A stretch of 64,000 bases of DNA from Rhodanobacter sp. Root480 (GCF_001426645.1 NZ_LMEX01000001.1:1006755-1070754), one strand, 5' to 3'. Positions 55,464 through 63,734 are shown, counted from the first letter of the stretch. Notes: generated by a model from the sequence alone, not told the origin. Program-made: numbers and translations.

Positions 55464-56363
55464 ATGAGAATTTTTGCAGCCATCGCGCTGGCGTTCGTCG
55501 TTTCACCCGCAATGTCCGGTGACCTGCCCTCGTTCACCCCCCAAAGCCTGGTGTTGAAAAACATCCCGGCGGCAACCGGGCCAGCCGTTGCTCTGTTCAA
55601 CGGCAAAAATCTGGACCAGTGGGACGCCTGGCTGGGCTACGCCGATCCGGGCCAGACGTATCTGGCCAAGCACGACGCACCCCTCGGCGTGGGCGGCAAG
55701 GGAACCATCTTCACCGTGGTGAACGAGGACGGCGAACCGGCGATCCGCGTCAACGGCCCGACCTGGGGCAGCCTGGTTCATCGCGGTGATTACGCCAACT
55801 ATCACCTGCGGCTCGAATACAAATGGGGCAAGGCACGCTACGCACCACGCCAGGCGATGCTGCCGAACAACGGGCTGCTGTACCACACGCACGGCAAACC
55901 CGGCGCGGTGTGGGGCACGTGGGCGCGCTCGGTCGAGTTCGAGATCATGTCCGGCAGCGTCGGCATGGTGGTGCCGGTGGGCGACAAGCTGAGCGTCACG
56001 ACAACCGCCGCGCACGACGCCTCCATCATCGATCCAAAGCTGCGCTACATGGTCGGCGGCGTGGATGCCAAAGCCATCGGCAACACCGCCACATGGAACG
56101 TGGAGAACAACCACAACGCCGACGCACCCGACGGCGAGTGGAACGTGCTCGACCTCTACGTCGTCGGCAACCACGCCATCCACGTCGTCAACGGCGTGCC
56201 CGTGATGGAAGTGCGCAACATCTGCGAGCCCGACACGAAAGGCGTCTGCCAACCCCTCACCCACGGCCACATCCAGCTCCAGTCCGAAGGCGCCGAAACC
56301 TTCTTCCGCCACATCACGGTTGAGCCGATCAAGCAGCTGCCGGTGATTGAGGTGGTGAAGTAG
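55464..56363 (+). CDS. exported DUF1080 (3-keto-disaccharide hydrolase) protein
   Basis: 299 residues. Signal peptide ends PAMS-GD near residue 17. The jelly-roll DUF1080 domain begins VALFNGKNLDQWDAW and continues RGDYANYHLRLEYKWG, NNGLLYHTHGKPG, WARSVEFEIMSGSVG and ends GHIQLQSEGAETFFRHITVEPI. Characterised members hydrolyse 3-keto-glycosides made by FAD dehydrogenases. ATG 55464 has AAAGG seven bases upstream. Confidence 0.92.
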   Translation: MRIFAAIALAFVVSPAMSGDLPSFTPQSLVLKNIPAATGPAVALFNGKNLDQWDAWLGYADPGQTYLAKHDAPLGVGGKGTIFTVVNEDGEPAIRVNGPTWGSLVHRGDYANYHLRLEYKWGKARYAPRQAMLPNNGLLYHTHGKPGAVWGTWARSVEFEIMSGSVGMVVPVGDKLSVTTTAAHDASIIDPKLRYMVGGVDAKAIGNTATWNVENNHNADAPDGEWNVLDLYVVGNHAIHVVNGVPVMEVRNICEPDTKGVCQPLTHGHIQLQSEGAETFFRHITVEPIKQLPVIEVVK

Positions 56364-56425
56364 GCGGAGGCCTGGTGCATTCCGCCAGCCTCCTTGAAAA
56401 CCCAAGGCAGGCAGCACGGTCTCCG

Positions 56426-56711
56426 TTACGACTTGCGACCGCGCACGTTGCGCAGCGTTGATGACGCCAGCGCCAGCAACGTCGCGGCGCCGAGCATACG
56501 TCGGAACGGGCTGGCGCCGTCGAGCACCTCCAGACCAGCCCACCAAGCAAGCGCCGCGTCGCGCGCGGTACTTCAGCGGTGCCTCCGACCCCGCTGAAGT
56601 GCGCGTTGCCAACGCCAGCGCGCTCCACGCGATCATCGGCCCATTGGGTGATTGCGCGATCGCCACGTGGCCTCGGCGATCGGTGATGAAATGGCGTAAC
56701 GCTGACGACAT
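56426..56711 (-). pseudogene. frameshifted small membrane protein
   Basis: From ATG 56711 (AGGAG ribosome site eight bases upstream) the frame reads MSSALRHFITDRRGHVAIAQSPNGPMIAWSALALATR... The next frame carries a membrane-protein-like end, STARDAALAWWAGLEVLDGASP then FRRMLGAATLLALASS, to TAA at 56426. The length (286 bases) is one more than a multiple of three, and removing one A in GAAGT near 56581 would join both halves into about 94 residues. A 10-bp inverted repeat (CTTCAGCGGT-type arms, 56571-56600) lies at the break. Confidence 0.5.
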
Positions 56712-56932
56712 GACTTGCTCCTGGCTGGGCCATCAGGCTGGCATGGAAAACGCGCCGGCAAGGTGATCGGCACAGGTATTTCTTCTACCGACAACGGTCA
56801 TGCGTCGGCGGCAACTGCTGCCACCGTCACGGCGTGACATCGAACGCCGCCTGCTCGGTCGCTTGCGAGCTTCCACCAACCCACCAGGCGCCCAACACTA
56901 CGATCCGACACCACCAGCCGAGCCACCGGCGC

Positions 56933-56963
56933 TTGACAGCCCGTTTATGTGCATATACACATA
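56933..56963 (+). promoter_or_regulatory. MarR-gene promoter overlapped by a palindromic operator
   Basis: TTGACA (56933-56938), 17 bases, TACACA (56956-56961). TATGTGCATATACACATA (56946-56963) is an 18-bp inverted repeat with one mispair covering the -10 box. The predicted transcript starts within about four bases of ATG 56970, so the message is almost leaderless. Confidence 0.7.
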
Positions 56964-56969
56964 TCTCCC

Positions 56970-57425
56970 ATGACACCGGACCTCACCATCTTCGCCACCA
57001 CCCGTTGCCTGTGCCTCGCGGCGCGGCGTGCGGCGCGTACGATCACGCGCGAATTCGACCAGGCGCTGCGGCCGCATGGCTTGCGCGCCACCCAGTTCAC
57101 CTTGCTGGCCGCGCTGCATCTGGCCGGTTCGAGCGCCATCGGCGAGCTCGCAGACATGCTCTCTGCCGATCGCACCACCCTGACCCGCAACCTTGCCGTC
57201 GCCGAACAACGCGGGTGGGTGACGTTGCGCACCGATCCCGCCGACGCGCGTTCGCGCCTGGCGGCGATCACCCCCAAGGGCTCGCGCGCCCTCAAGGCCG
57301 CCATGCCCAGCTGGAACGCAACCCAGCAACGGCTGCTCCAGGACATTGGGGAAGCCACCGCCGCAAGCCTGCATCGACTTGCCGGGGGGCCATGCGTCAT
57401 GCCACTGCCCACCCAAGGCGAGTGA
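56970..57425 (+). CDS. MarR family transcriptional regulator
   Basis: 151 residues with the winged helix SAIGELADMLSADRTTLTRNLAVAEQRGWVTLRTDPADARSRLAAITPKG, and flanking helices for dimerisation. ATG 56970 has no ribosome site, fitting a leaderless message. It opens a four-gene run with glutathione S-transferase, VOC and DUF899 genes (gaps 54, 67 and -4 bases), so it likely represses this stress unit, and itself through the palindrome. A cysteine pair in TRCLCLA near the N-terminus could sense oxidants or electrophiles (inference). Confidence 0.9.
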   Translation: MTPDLTIFATTRCLCLAARRAARTITREFDQALRPHGLRATQFTLLAALHLAGSSAIGELADMLSADRTTLTRNLAVAEQRGWVTLRTDPADARSRLAAITPKGSRALKAAMPSWNATQQRLLQDIGEATAASLHRLAGGPCVMPLPTQGE

Positions 57426-57479
57426 TACAGCCGTAACGGAAACCGAAAGCCCCTTCCGCCGTATCCAAGGAGACGCCCG

Positions 57480-58103
57480 ATGAAGCTTTACTGGTCCAAT
57501 GTCACTTCCCCGCGCAAGGCCTGTGTGGTCGCGAAATACCTGCAATCACCGGTCGAATACGCCTATGTCGATCTTGATCGTGGCGAACAGAAGGCACCGG
57601 AATATCTGGCGCTCAACCCCAACGGCAAAGTGCCGACACTCGTCGACGGCACGCGCGTGCTGTGGGAATCCGACGCGATCATGTGCCACCTGGCGGCGCG
57701 TTCGGACTCGGACCTGTGGCCACAGGACGATCGCCAGATCGACGTCCTGCGCTGGTTGAGCTGGGCCGGCCAGGAATTCAATCCGGTGGCGAGCCAGCTT
57801 TACTTCGAATACATCATCAAGCCGCGCTTCAATATCGGCGAACCCGATGTCGATGCGGCGGGGCGCGCGCAGGAGGCTTTCCGTCAGCTCGCAGCCATCC
57901 TCGAAAACCATCTGCAGGACCGCCGCTGGCTGGTGGGCAAGACACTCACCGTGGCGGATTTCTCGCTCGCAATCACCCTGCCTTACGCCGAAGCCGCGCA
58001 TATTCCGCTTGCCGAATTCCCAGCCATCCAGCGCTGGCACGACACGTTGTGTGAAATCGACGCATGGCGCGAGCCGTTCCCCGAGATCGCCGTCGCTGCC
58101 TGA
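57480..58103 (+). CDS. glutathione S-transferase
   Basis: 207 residues. Thioredoxin-like N-terminal domain (MKLYWSNVTSPRKACVVAKYL, NPNGKVPTLVDG, WESDAIMCHLA) and helical C-terminal domain (LVGKTLTVADFSLAITL). The active-site position Ser/Cys in TSPRKA suggests a theta/beta-like class. It conjugates or reduces electrophiles with glutathione. AAGGAG ribosome site. Confidence 0.92.
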   Translation: MKLYWSNVTSPRKACVVAKYLQSPVEYAYVDLDRGEQKAPEYLALNPNGKVPTLVDGTRVLWESDAIMCHLAARSDSDLWPQDDRQIDVLRWLSWAGQEFNPVASQLYFEYIIKPRFNIGEPDVDAAGRAQEAFRQLAAILENHLQDRRWLVGKTLTVADFSLAITLPYAEAAHIPLAEFPAIQRWHDTLCEIDAWREPFPEIAVAA

Positions 58104-58170
58104 GCCGCTGCGATCGATTGCCGTCGCTGGCAGTCGTTGTGTCCACTCCCGTCCCACAAGAGGAAATGCC

Positions 58171-58605
58171 ATGAACCTGGTCAGCTACCTTTTCTTCAAG
58201 GACAACGCCGCCAAGGCGTTCGATTTCTACGCCCATGCCCTCGGTGGCAAGGTCACGATGAAGGTGACCATGGGCGAAATGCCCGGTGCCGAAGCGCTAC
58301 CGGCAGAAGCCCGCAACCTGATCGCCCACGTGCGGCTGGAAGTCGGCGACGCCGTGTTGATGGGCTCCGACTGGTGCGGCCCCACCCCCGACCCGTATCC
58401 CGGCATCCACGGCAATGCGGTGTCGCTGAGTGTCGACGAACCCGGCGAAGCCGAACGCGTTTTCAAGGCGCTTGCCGAAGGCGGCCAGGTGACGATGCCG
58501 ATCGCCGAGACGGAATGGGCCCTGCGCTTCGGCATGCTCACCGACCGGTTCGGCGCGAACTGGATGGTCAACTGCAACCGCCCCGTGGCGGGAAACACCC
58601 CATGA
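58171..58605 (+). CDS. PhnB-like VOC family protein
   Basis: 144 residues of the 3-demethylubiquinone-methyltransferase-like/PhnB VOC group: VSYLFFKDNAAKAFDFYAHALGGKV, GDAVLMGSD, NAVSLSVDEPGEAERVFKALAEGG and RFGMLTDRFGANWMVNC. Substrate unknown. AGAGGAAA ribosome site. Its last codons overlap the next start by four bases (ATGA), showing translational coupling with the DUF899 gene. Confidence 0.9.
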   Translation: MNLVSYLFFKDNAAKAFDFYAHALGGKVTMKVTMGEMPGAEALPAEARNLIAHVRLEVGDAVLMGSDWCGPTPDPYPGIHGNAVSLSVDEPGEAERVFKALAEGGQVTMPIAETEWALRFGMLTDRFGANWMVNCNRPVAGNTP

Positions 58606-59306
58606 ACGCGCCAGCCATCGCCACGCGCGCGACGTGGCTGGAAGCCCGCAAGGCGCTGTTCGAGAAGGAACGCGCCATGACCCACCAACTTGAGGCATTG
58701 CATGCCGAACGCCGTCGGCTGCCCTGGGTGCGGATCGACAAGCGTTACACGTTCCAGGGTCCCGAGGGCACGCTCGACCTCGACGACCTGTTCGGGCGGC
58801 AGCAGCAACTGGCGATCTATCACTTCATGCTCACTCCCGGCTCGCACCATGTCTGCCCGGGATGTTCATTCCTGATGGATCACGTCGATGCGGCGCGTCG
58901 GCACTTCGAACATGCCGACCTCGCCTTCGCGGCGGTGTCGCGCGCATCCATCGAACGCATTGAAGAAGTACGGCAACGCATGGGCTGGACCTTCCCCTGG
59001 GTGTCATCCGGGGAAAGCGATTTCAACTATGACTTTGGCGTCTCGTTCACCGAAGCCGATCGCGCCGCGGGTCGCGCCAGCTACAACTACGGCCTTGCGA
59101 GCATCAGCAACAGCCCGGACATGTTCGGCATCAGCATCTTCGCCAAGGATGATGACGGCAACATCTTCCACACCTACTCCACGTATCACCGCGGTGTGGA
59201 ACTCCTGGCCGGAGCGTTCAACTGGCTGGACCTCACTCCCAAGGGTCGTAACGAAGGCGACGGCACCATGAGCTGGGTGCGGCTGCACGACGAGTACGAA
59301 GATTGA
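58602..59306 (+). CDS. DUF899 family thioredoxin-like protein
   Basis: 234 residues. Hallmarks are LPWVRIDKRYTFQGPEG, MLTPGSHHVCPGCSFLMDHVDA (Cys-x-x-Cys), ISIFAKDDDGNIFHTYSTYHRGVELLAGAFNWLDLTPKGRNE and SWVRLHDEY. The fold resembles thioredoxin/AhpC. Function unknown but repeatedly found beside VOC and regulator genes. Coupled to the preceding gene by an ATGA overlap. Confidence 0.93.
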   Translation: MNAPAIATRATWLEARKALFEKERAMTHQLEALHAERRRLPWVRIDKRYTFQGPEGTLDLDDLFGRQQQLAIYHFMLTPGSHHVCPGCSFLMDHVDAARRHFEHADLAFAAVSRASIERIEEVRQRMGWTFPWVSSGESDFNYDFGVSFTEADRAAGRASYNYGLASISNSPDMFGISIFAKDDDGNIFHTYSTYHRGVELLAGAFNWLDLTPKGRNEGDGTMSWVRLHDEYED

Positions 59307-59470
59307 CGGGTTGCCATGGGCCGTCCTCTTGCCCCCTTTCGGCAAGAGGCGACCGTGCAACGCCTGGCCGATGGAAAGCGGGATTTCCTTCACCAAGAGC
59401 CGCAAGCATCGTATTCAAATAGACGTCCATCTCACTCGTACGGGTCGAGTCAACCCCCAAGTGGAGCCGC

Positions 59471-60127
59471 ATGATGACCATCACCATTACCGCGTTCGAA
59501 AAATCGCCGGATCGCGGCCAGGGGCTGGCGCGTGACACACGCGTTCGCTGGGCGCTTGAAGAAGCGGGCCAACCTTACGAGGTTCGCCTTGTCTCATTTC
59601 ACGCCATGAAAGAGCCCGCCCATTTGGCCATCCATCCCTTCGGGCAGATTCCGACCTACGAGGAAGGCGACCTTGCCCTGTTCGAGACCGGGGCGATCGT
59701 CCTGCATATTGCAGAACACCATGCGGGACTGTTGCCGGATGATGCCAACGCCCGGGCACGGGCGATCTCATGGATGTTTGCCGCCGTCAACACGGTGGAG
59801 CCGCCGATCCTTGATCTCGTTACCGCCAAAATACTGGAGGGCGACAAACCATGGAGCATGGAACGTCTGCCCCTGGTCCAGGACCGCATCCGCCATCGGC
59901 TTCGCCAGCTCGCTTCCCGGTTGGGTGGCGCAGACTGGCTTGACGGCCTTTTCAGTGCAGGCGACCTGATGATGGTGCACGTACTGCTCCGACTCCGCCC
60001 CTCGGGCATTCTGGACGAATTCCCCGCTCTCGCCGCCTATGTTGCTCGCGGAGAAGCCCGGCCTGCGTACAAGCGCGCTTTTGCGGACCAGTTGGCGGTC
60101 AACAAACCTGCCCATGGCGGCCGTTGA
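59471..60127 (+). CDS. glutathione S-transferase family protein
   Basis: 218 residues. N-terminal thioredoxin-like domain with a short extra loop (KSPDRGQGLARDTRVRWALEEAGQPYEVRLVSF, HPFGQIPTYEEGDLALFETGAIVLHIAEH), then the helical domain with ISWMFAAVNTVEPP and FSAGDLMMVHVLLRL. It groups with bacterial GSTs whose loop replaces the usual catalytic Ser/Cys. Separate from the MarR run (164 bases). Ends before the decayed effector region. Confidence 0.9.
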   Translation: MMTITITAFEKSPDRGQGLARDTRVRWALEEAGQPYEVRLVSFHAMKEPAHLAIHPFGQIPTYEEGDLALFETGAIVLHIAEHHAGLLPDDANARARAISWMFAAVNTVEPPILDLVTAKILEGDKPWSMERLPLVQDRIRHRLRQLASRLGGADWLDGLFSAGDLMMVHVLLRLRPSGILDEFPALAAYVARGEARPAYKRAFADQLAVNKPAHGGR

Positions 60128-60219
60128 AGCGATGGGTTGGGAAAAGGGGAAATGAAAGCTGTCCAACGCTCATCAGGCAACAGCCGCCAGTCGATATATT
60201 CACGCTGAGAGGACACCGG

Positions 60220-60462
60220 ATGGCCATCTGGGAACTGAGGTGCGCGACACCCAACGACTTCGCCATGATCACGCCTGTCGACCACGACGACCTTGAGGAG
60301 GACGTGTTCGATACCACGGGCACACCCAAGCAATGGCTGGACGGGCCACGGGTGACATACCACGTGGAGAAGCGCCGCAAGGTGCAAAAGCCGCAGGCCA
60401 ACGTCGGCCTGCTCATCCCCGGAGCCCTGGTGCTGGACGAGCTTTTTCGCAGTGCAGGGTGA
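60220..60462 (+). pseudogene. truncated Imm11-like (DUF1629) immunity protein
   Basis: 80 residues from ATG 60220 with GAGAGG upstream. The first 73 (IWELRCATPNDFAMITPVDH, DTTGTPKQWLDGPRVTYHVE, LLIPGALVLDE) resemble the N-terminus of Imm11-family proteins of Xanthomonadales, which normally run to about 200 residues. After LVLDE only seven unrelated residues remain before a stop, because a deletion joins the gene to the tail of an effector gene in another frame. It cannot be functional as a full Imm11 protein. Confidence 0.6.
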
Positions 60463-60613
60463 CGCCAGTTCGCCGCTCGGGCGTTTCGCCGATGTAGATG
60501 TAGTGAGCAGTATCAATACACCACTCGTACAAAGCAGCGCGGACTGGCCCCTGCTTCAACCGCAGACAATGCCATCGCCTCCACTGATGATGCCGGCGCC
60601 GATGCAGCGTTAG
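60443..60613 (+). pseudogene. XVIPCD tail of a deleted X-T4SS effector gene
   Basis: Read from TTC 60446, 55 codons to TAG 60613 give FAVQGDASSPLGRFADVDVV, then NTPLVQSSADWPLLQPQ and a Pro/Met-rich tail. This matches the end of the intact effector gene (FAVQGDFNSPLRRFTDVEVV, NTPLTQSSSDW) in both protein and many bases, so it is the 3' remnant of a second XVIPCD effector. No start or other domain is left. Confidence 0.85.
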
Positions 60614-60677
60614 TTCCCCGGCAGGGGAAAGAGTTTCGGCCAAGCCATCGACTTCCCGACAGGATGCCGAAAAACGT

Positions 60678-61088
60678 TCAACTTTCCCCATCCCGGTTCT
60701 CACACATCCACGTGGCGGTTACCTCGCGGCCACGGGCCAGGTTATCGACCACCAGGATCAGCTGGTTGTCGTGGTCGCTGTAAAGCACCTCGATGTTCAC
60801 GCCGGCCTCTGCCATGCGTCCGCAAAGCGCGCCCAGCTGGCCGGGCACATCCTGGCGCAGGCGCTGCACCAGGACGTCGCTCACCGCCATGACACGGATG
60901 CCCGCATCCGCGAGGGCCGCTTCGGCCTTGCTCGCGGCGGCGTCATGCACCAGAAAGTGCGCGAGGCCCAGCCCGCCGCCAACCCAGGCGCCGCCGCCCT
61001 CCACGCTGACTCCGGCACGGCCAAGTGTTTGACCGAGCCGGGCCAGTGAGCCCGGCTGGTGATCCAGGACGATGCTCAGGTCCTTCAT
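60678..61088 (-). CDS. ACT-domain protein (two ACT modules)
   Basis: 136 residues: MKDLSIVLDHQPGSLARLGQTLGRAGVSVEGGG opens a first ACT unit, and VPGQLGALCGRMAEAGVNIEVLYSDHDNQLILVVDN a second. ACT pairs bind amino acids or small ligands. The start overlaps the OsmC stop (ATGA), so it is cotranslated with it. A regulatory or ligand-binding role next to a peroxide defence enzyme is unexpected; function unknown. Confidence 0.88.
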   Translation of the reverse strand: MKDLSIVLDHQPGSLARLGQTLGRAGVSVEGGGAWVGGGLGLAHFLVHDAAASKAEAALADAGIRVMAVSDVLVQRLRQDVPGQLGALCGRMAEAGVNIEVLYSDHDNQLILVVDNLARGREVTATWMCENRDGES

Positions 61089-61609
61089 GGCAGAAACTCC
61101 TTGGCGACCGGTCTCTGCACCGCGACGACCTCGACGTCGGCAGCACACACGACGGGGCGATGCGCGACGGGGAAATTGCACGAGTTGGCAATGAAGCACA
61201 GCCGGTGCGCCTGTTCGTGTAGCGCCATGGCACGGTCGACCACAACGTCATCGTCCACCATCACGTTCGGGTGCAGCAGCACGCTGCTGAACTGGCCGCC
61301 GCCGTCGGCGCGCGTCTGCATCACACCCTCGGCCCGATCAAGATACGACACGACGCGGAGACGCTGGCGCGCGCACAAGGCCAGGTAGGTCAGCATGTGG
61401 CAACTGCTCAGCGCGATCAGCAGCAGGTCTTCCGGATTGTGCAGGTCTGGATCGCCAAGGAAGCCGGGATCCGCCGAGCCGCGCAACGTGGGCTTGCCTT
61501 CAACAAGCGCGGCATACTCACGGCCGTAATCGCCGTACCGGCTTGTGCCGTCGCCGTGGTTGCCGTGCCATTCCAGCACGGCGGTATATCGGTGAAGATC
61601 GTGGGGCAT
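61085..61609 (-). CDS. OsmC family peroxiredoxin-like protein
   Basis: 174 residues. The reactive cysteine pair is in LSSCHMLTYLAL and ANSCNFPVAHRP. The family motif region NPEDLLLIALSSCHML is intact. OsmC/Ohr proteins reduce organic hydroperoxides. Start ATG 61609 (MPHDLHRY) has GCGAGG upstream. It heads a two-gene unit with the ACT protein and is divergent from an ArsR-type regulator, which is its probable controller. Confidence 0.9.
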   Translation of the reverse strand: MPHDLHRYTAVLEWHGNHGDGTSRYGDYGREYAALVEGKPTLRGSADPGFLGDPDLHNPEDLLLIALSSCHMLTYLALCARQRLRVVSYLDRAEGVMQTRADGGGQFSSVLLHPNVMVDDDVVVDRAMALHEQAHRLCFIANSCNFPVAHRPVVCAADVEVVAVQRPVAKEFLP

Positions 61610-61663
61610 GGCGGACCTCGCAGCAGTGGGGCGGTCATCATGCGTCGCGTCCACCCGCTTTAC

Positions 61664-61679
61664 TTCGATGGGTATCGAA
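61664..61679. promoter_or_regulatory. inverted-repeat operator of the ArsR-type regulator
   Basis: TTCGATGGGTATCGAA: exact arms TTCGAT and ATCGAA around GGGT, lying two bases before the regulator ATG and 55 bases before the OsmC ATG. The site would block transcription of both genes. Confidence 0.65.
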
Positions 61680-61681
61680 TC

Positions 61682-62350
61682 ATGCCGCAACCCGACCTGG
61701 CGAACATCGCCGCCCTGCTTGCCGACCCCAGCCGCGCCACGATGCTGGCAGCCCTGATGGATGGCCGCGCCCTCACCGCCACCGAACTCGCCGCAACCGC
61801 ACAGGTCAGCGCGCCCACCGCCAGCAGCCACCTCGCGCGGCTGACCACTTCGGGTTTGCTGACCATGATCAAGCAAGGGCGGCACCGTTACTTTCGCATC
61901 GCCAACGAAGCCGTCGCGCATGTCGCCGAAACCCTGATGGCGATCGCCGCTGGGCATCCGTCGCCCGCTCCACGCACCGGCCCGTCCGACAAGGCATTGC
62001 GCCGCGCCCGCGTGTGCTACGACCACCTTGCCGGCGAACTGGGCGTGCAACTTCTCAATGGCCTGCTCGCCGCCGGTTACCTCAGCGAACGCGACGGCGC
62101 GCTCACCCTGCCGCCCGCGGGCGAACGCTGGTGCATCGAGTTCGGGATCGACCTTGCCACCCTGCGCCACTCGCGCCGCCCGCTATGTCGCGGCTGCCTC
62201 GACTGGAGCGAGCGACGCACACATCTCTCCGGCGCACTTGGCGCCGCGATCCTGGAGAGGATGCTCACCCGCGGCTGGGTCCGTCGCCAGAGCCAGGGCC
62301 GTGCGCTGGTCGTGTCACCGGCTGGTGTGCGATTTGTCCAACAACTCTAG
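61682..62350 (+). CDS. ArsR-type winged-helix regulator with C-terminal sensory domain
   Basis: 222 residues. The helix-turn-helix (DPSRATMLAALMDGRALTATELAATAQVSAPTASSHLARLTTSGLL) is followed by a domain with cysteines in RVCYDHLAGELG, WCIEF and LCRGCLDWSERR, the latter typical of this long ArsR type. The start is placed at MPQPDLANIAALLADPSRA; ATG 61640 is possible but would overlap the operator. No ribosome site is seen. Probable repressor of the divergent osmC-ACT unit. Confidence 0.88.
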   Translation: MPQPDLANIAALLADPSRATMLAALMDGRALTATELAATAQVSAPTASSHLARLTTSGLLTMIKQGRHRYFRIANEAVAHVAETLMAIAAGHPSPAPRTGPSDKALRRARVCYDHLAGELGVQLLNGLLAAGYLSERDGALTLPPAGERWCIEFGIDLATLRHSRRPLCRGCLDWSERRTHLSGALGAAILERMLTRGWVRRQSQGRALVVSPAGVRFVQQL

Positions 62351-62653
62351 GCAAATGACTGCGGTGCGACGGACTATTTCGTCCTCTGCACGATCGTGGT
62401 GTGGGATGGCGACCTGCGACTCAGCGCCGACCAGTGGGACCATTTCAGCTTCAAGGGCAAACGCTGGGAACACGTCCGCAGCGCGGCCCGGCAACGCTAC
62501 CTGCTCAACGCATATCGCGTGCTGCTCACACGTGCACGACAAGGGATGGTCATCGTGGTTCCGGAAGGCAGCAGCGAGGATCCGAGCCGGAAGCCAGGCT
62601 ATTACGACCCTGCCTTCGGGTTGCTCGCCAGTCTGGGCATACCCCGGTTGTGA
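62351..62653 (+). pseudogene. C-terminal fragment of a DUF2075 (Schlafen-type) helicase
   Basis: 100 open codons with no start suited to a gene: VVWDGDLRLSADQW, WEHVRSAARQRYLLNAYRVL, LTRARQGMVIVVPEGSSEDPSR and GYYDPAFGLLASLGI match the end of DUF2075 NTPases, including the helicase motif VI-like LTRARQGM. The upstream two-thirds with the P-loop are missing. The frame is shut off by the ArsR stop codon at 62348, so it is a truncated remnant of a phage-defence-type gene. Confidence 0.75.
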
Positions 62654-62729
62654 CGCAAACCGGGGCGGACCAGCTCCTTGCGCGTCACGCCGGGGCCCTG
62701 ACGATCACCCGCCTTCTCGGCAGCAAGCG

Positions 62730-63734
62730 TCAATGGCCGTCCAAACCATCGCGCAGTGCCTCGGCGAATGCCTGCGGCCGATCGATCCAGGCGCAATGCC
62801 CGGCATCGCGGATGACGTGCAGGTGGACTTTTCCCGCCTTGGCCAGGGCGGACCACAAGCGGGCCGACGGATCGAGATAGTCGCTGTCGCCTTGGATCAC
62901 CGTGATCGGTACCGGATGCGCGGCGATCGCCGGCCGCACGTCCCACGCGGGCATGCTCGCGGCAATCGCGGCACCCGCCGCGTGGTTGTAGTAGATGCCG
63001 CCGCTGGTGAGCTGGTGCCAGCGTTCCACGTGCACCAGGTCCAGCGGCGCGTTGTAGCGGATGCGCAAGCGCATCCTCGCTTGCCGCGGCGTGTCGCGGT
63101 GCTTGTCCGGCGGCAGGCCGGCTTCGGCCAGCGCCCGCGCGATGGCGTCTTCGCGCGACATCATGGTGGTTTCCCGCTGTTCCAGCGCCTTGTCGTAAGC
63201 ATCCGACATGTCCTTGTTCATTACCGGCGGCATGCTGCCGGCCAGCACCATGCGCTCCACGTGCGTGGGGTAAGCGCGGTAATAAGCCATGGCAAGCAGG
63301 GTGCCGAACGAGTGGCCGAACAGCACCAGTCGATCGCGGCCCAGCGCAACCCGCAATGCCTCCAGGTCATCCACCATCTGCCGCATGGTCAGCTTGCCCT
63401 CCGTTCCCGCCGGCACCGGCGACAACACGCTGCCGCGCTGGTCGTACAGGACGAAAGCATGCCGCTTCAGCTGCGGTCGCAAGGCATCAATGATGTAGTG
63501 GAAGTCGCGCCCCGGCCCGCCATGCAGGAACACCACCGGCGCGCCCTGCCCGATCTCGGTCACGAACAACTTCGCAACGTGATCCGTCGTCGGCAGATAC
63601 CAGGCGTTGCGCTGCACCTGGTTGAAGACATCGTGCGCCCCAGGCTCCGCCACGCCGTTGACGTCGGCCGCATTGGCGGCGGTGCATACGAGGCCAGCGG
63701 CCAGAACCAAGGTAAAAAGACGAAGTACGCGCAT
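62730..63734 (-). CDS. exported alpha/beta hydrolase (proline iminopeptidase-like)
   Basis: 334 residues. Signal peptide (MRVLRLFTLVLAAGLVCTAANA). Motifs: VVFLHGGPGRDFHY (oxyanion loop), YDQRGSVLSP, the nucleophile elbow GHSFG, QGDSDYLDP and catalytic His in DAGHCAW. HGGPG and DQRG are typical of the prolyl aminopeptidase (S33) branch. Start ATG 63734 has AAGGA eight bases upstream, better than 63743. Confidence 0.92.
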   Translation of the reverse strand: MRVLRLFTLVLAAGLVCTAANAADVNGVAEPGAHDVFNQVQRNAWYLPTTDHVAKLFVTEIGQGAPVVFLHGGPGRDFHYIIDALRPQLKRHAFVLYDQRGSVLSPVPAGTEGKLTMRQMVDDLEALRVALGRDRLVLFGHSFGTLLAMAYYRAYPTHVERMVLAGSMPPVMNKDMSDAYDKALEQRETTMMSREDAIARALAEAGLPPDKHRDTPRQARMRLRIRYNAPLDLVHVERWHQLTSGGIYYNHAAGAAIAASMPAWDVRPAIAAHPVPITVIQGDSDYLDPSARLWSALAKAGKVHLHVIRDAGHCAWIDRPQAFAEALRDGLDGH

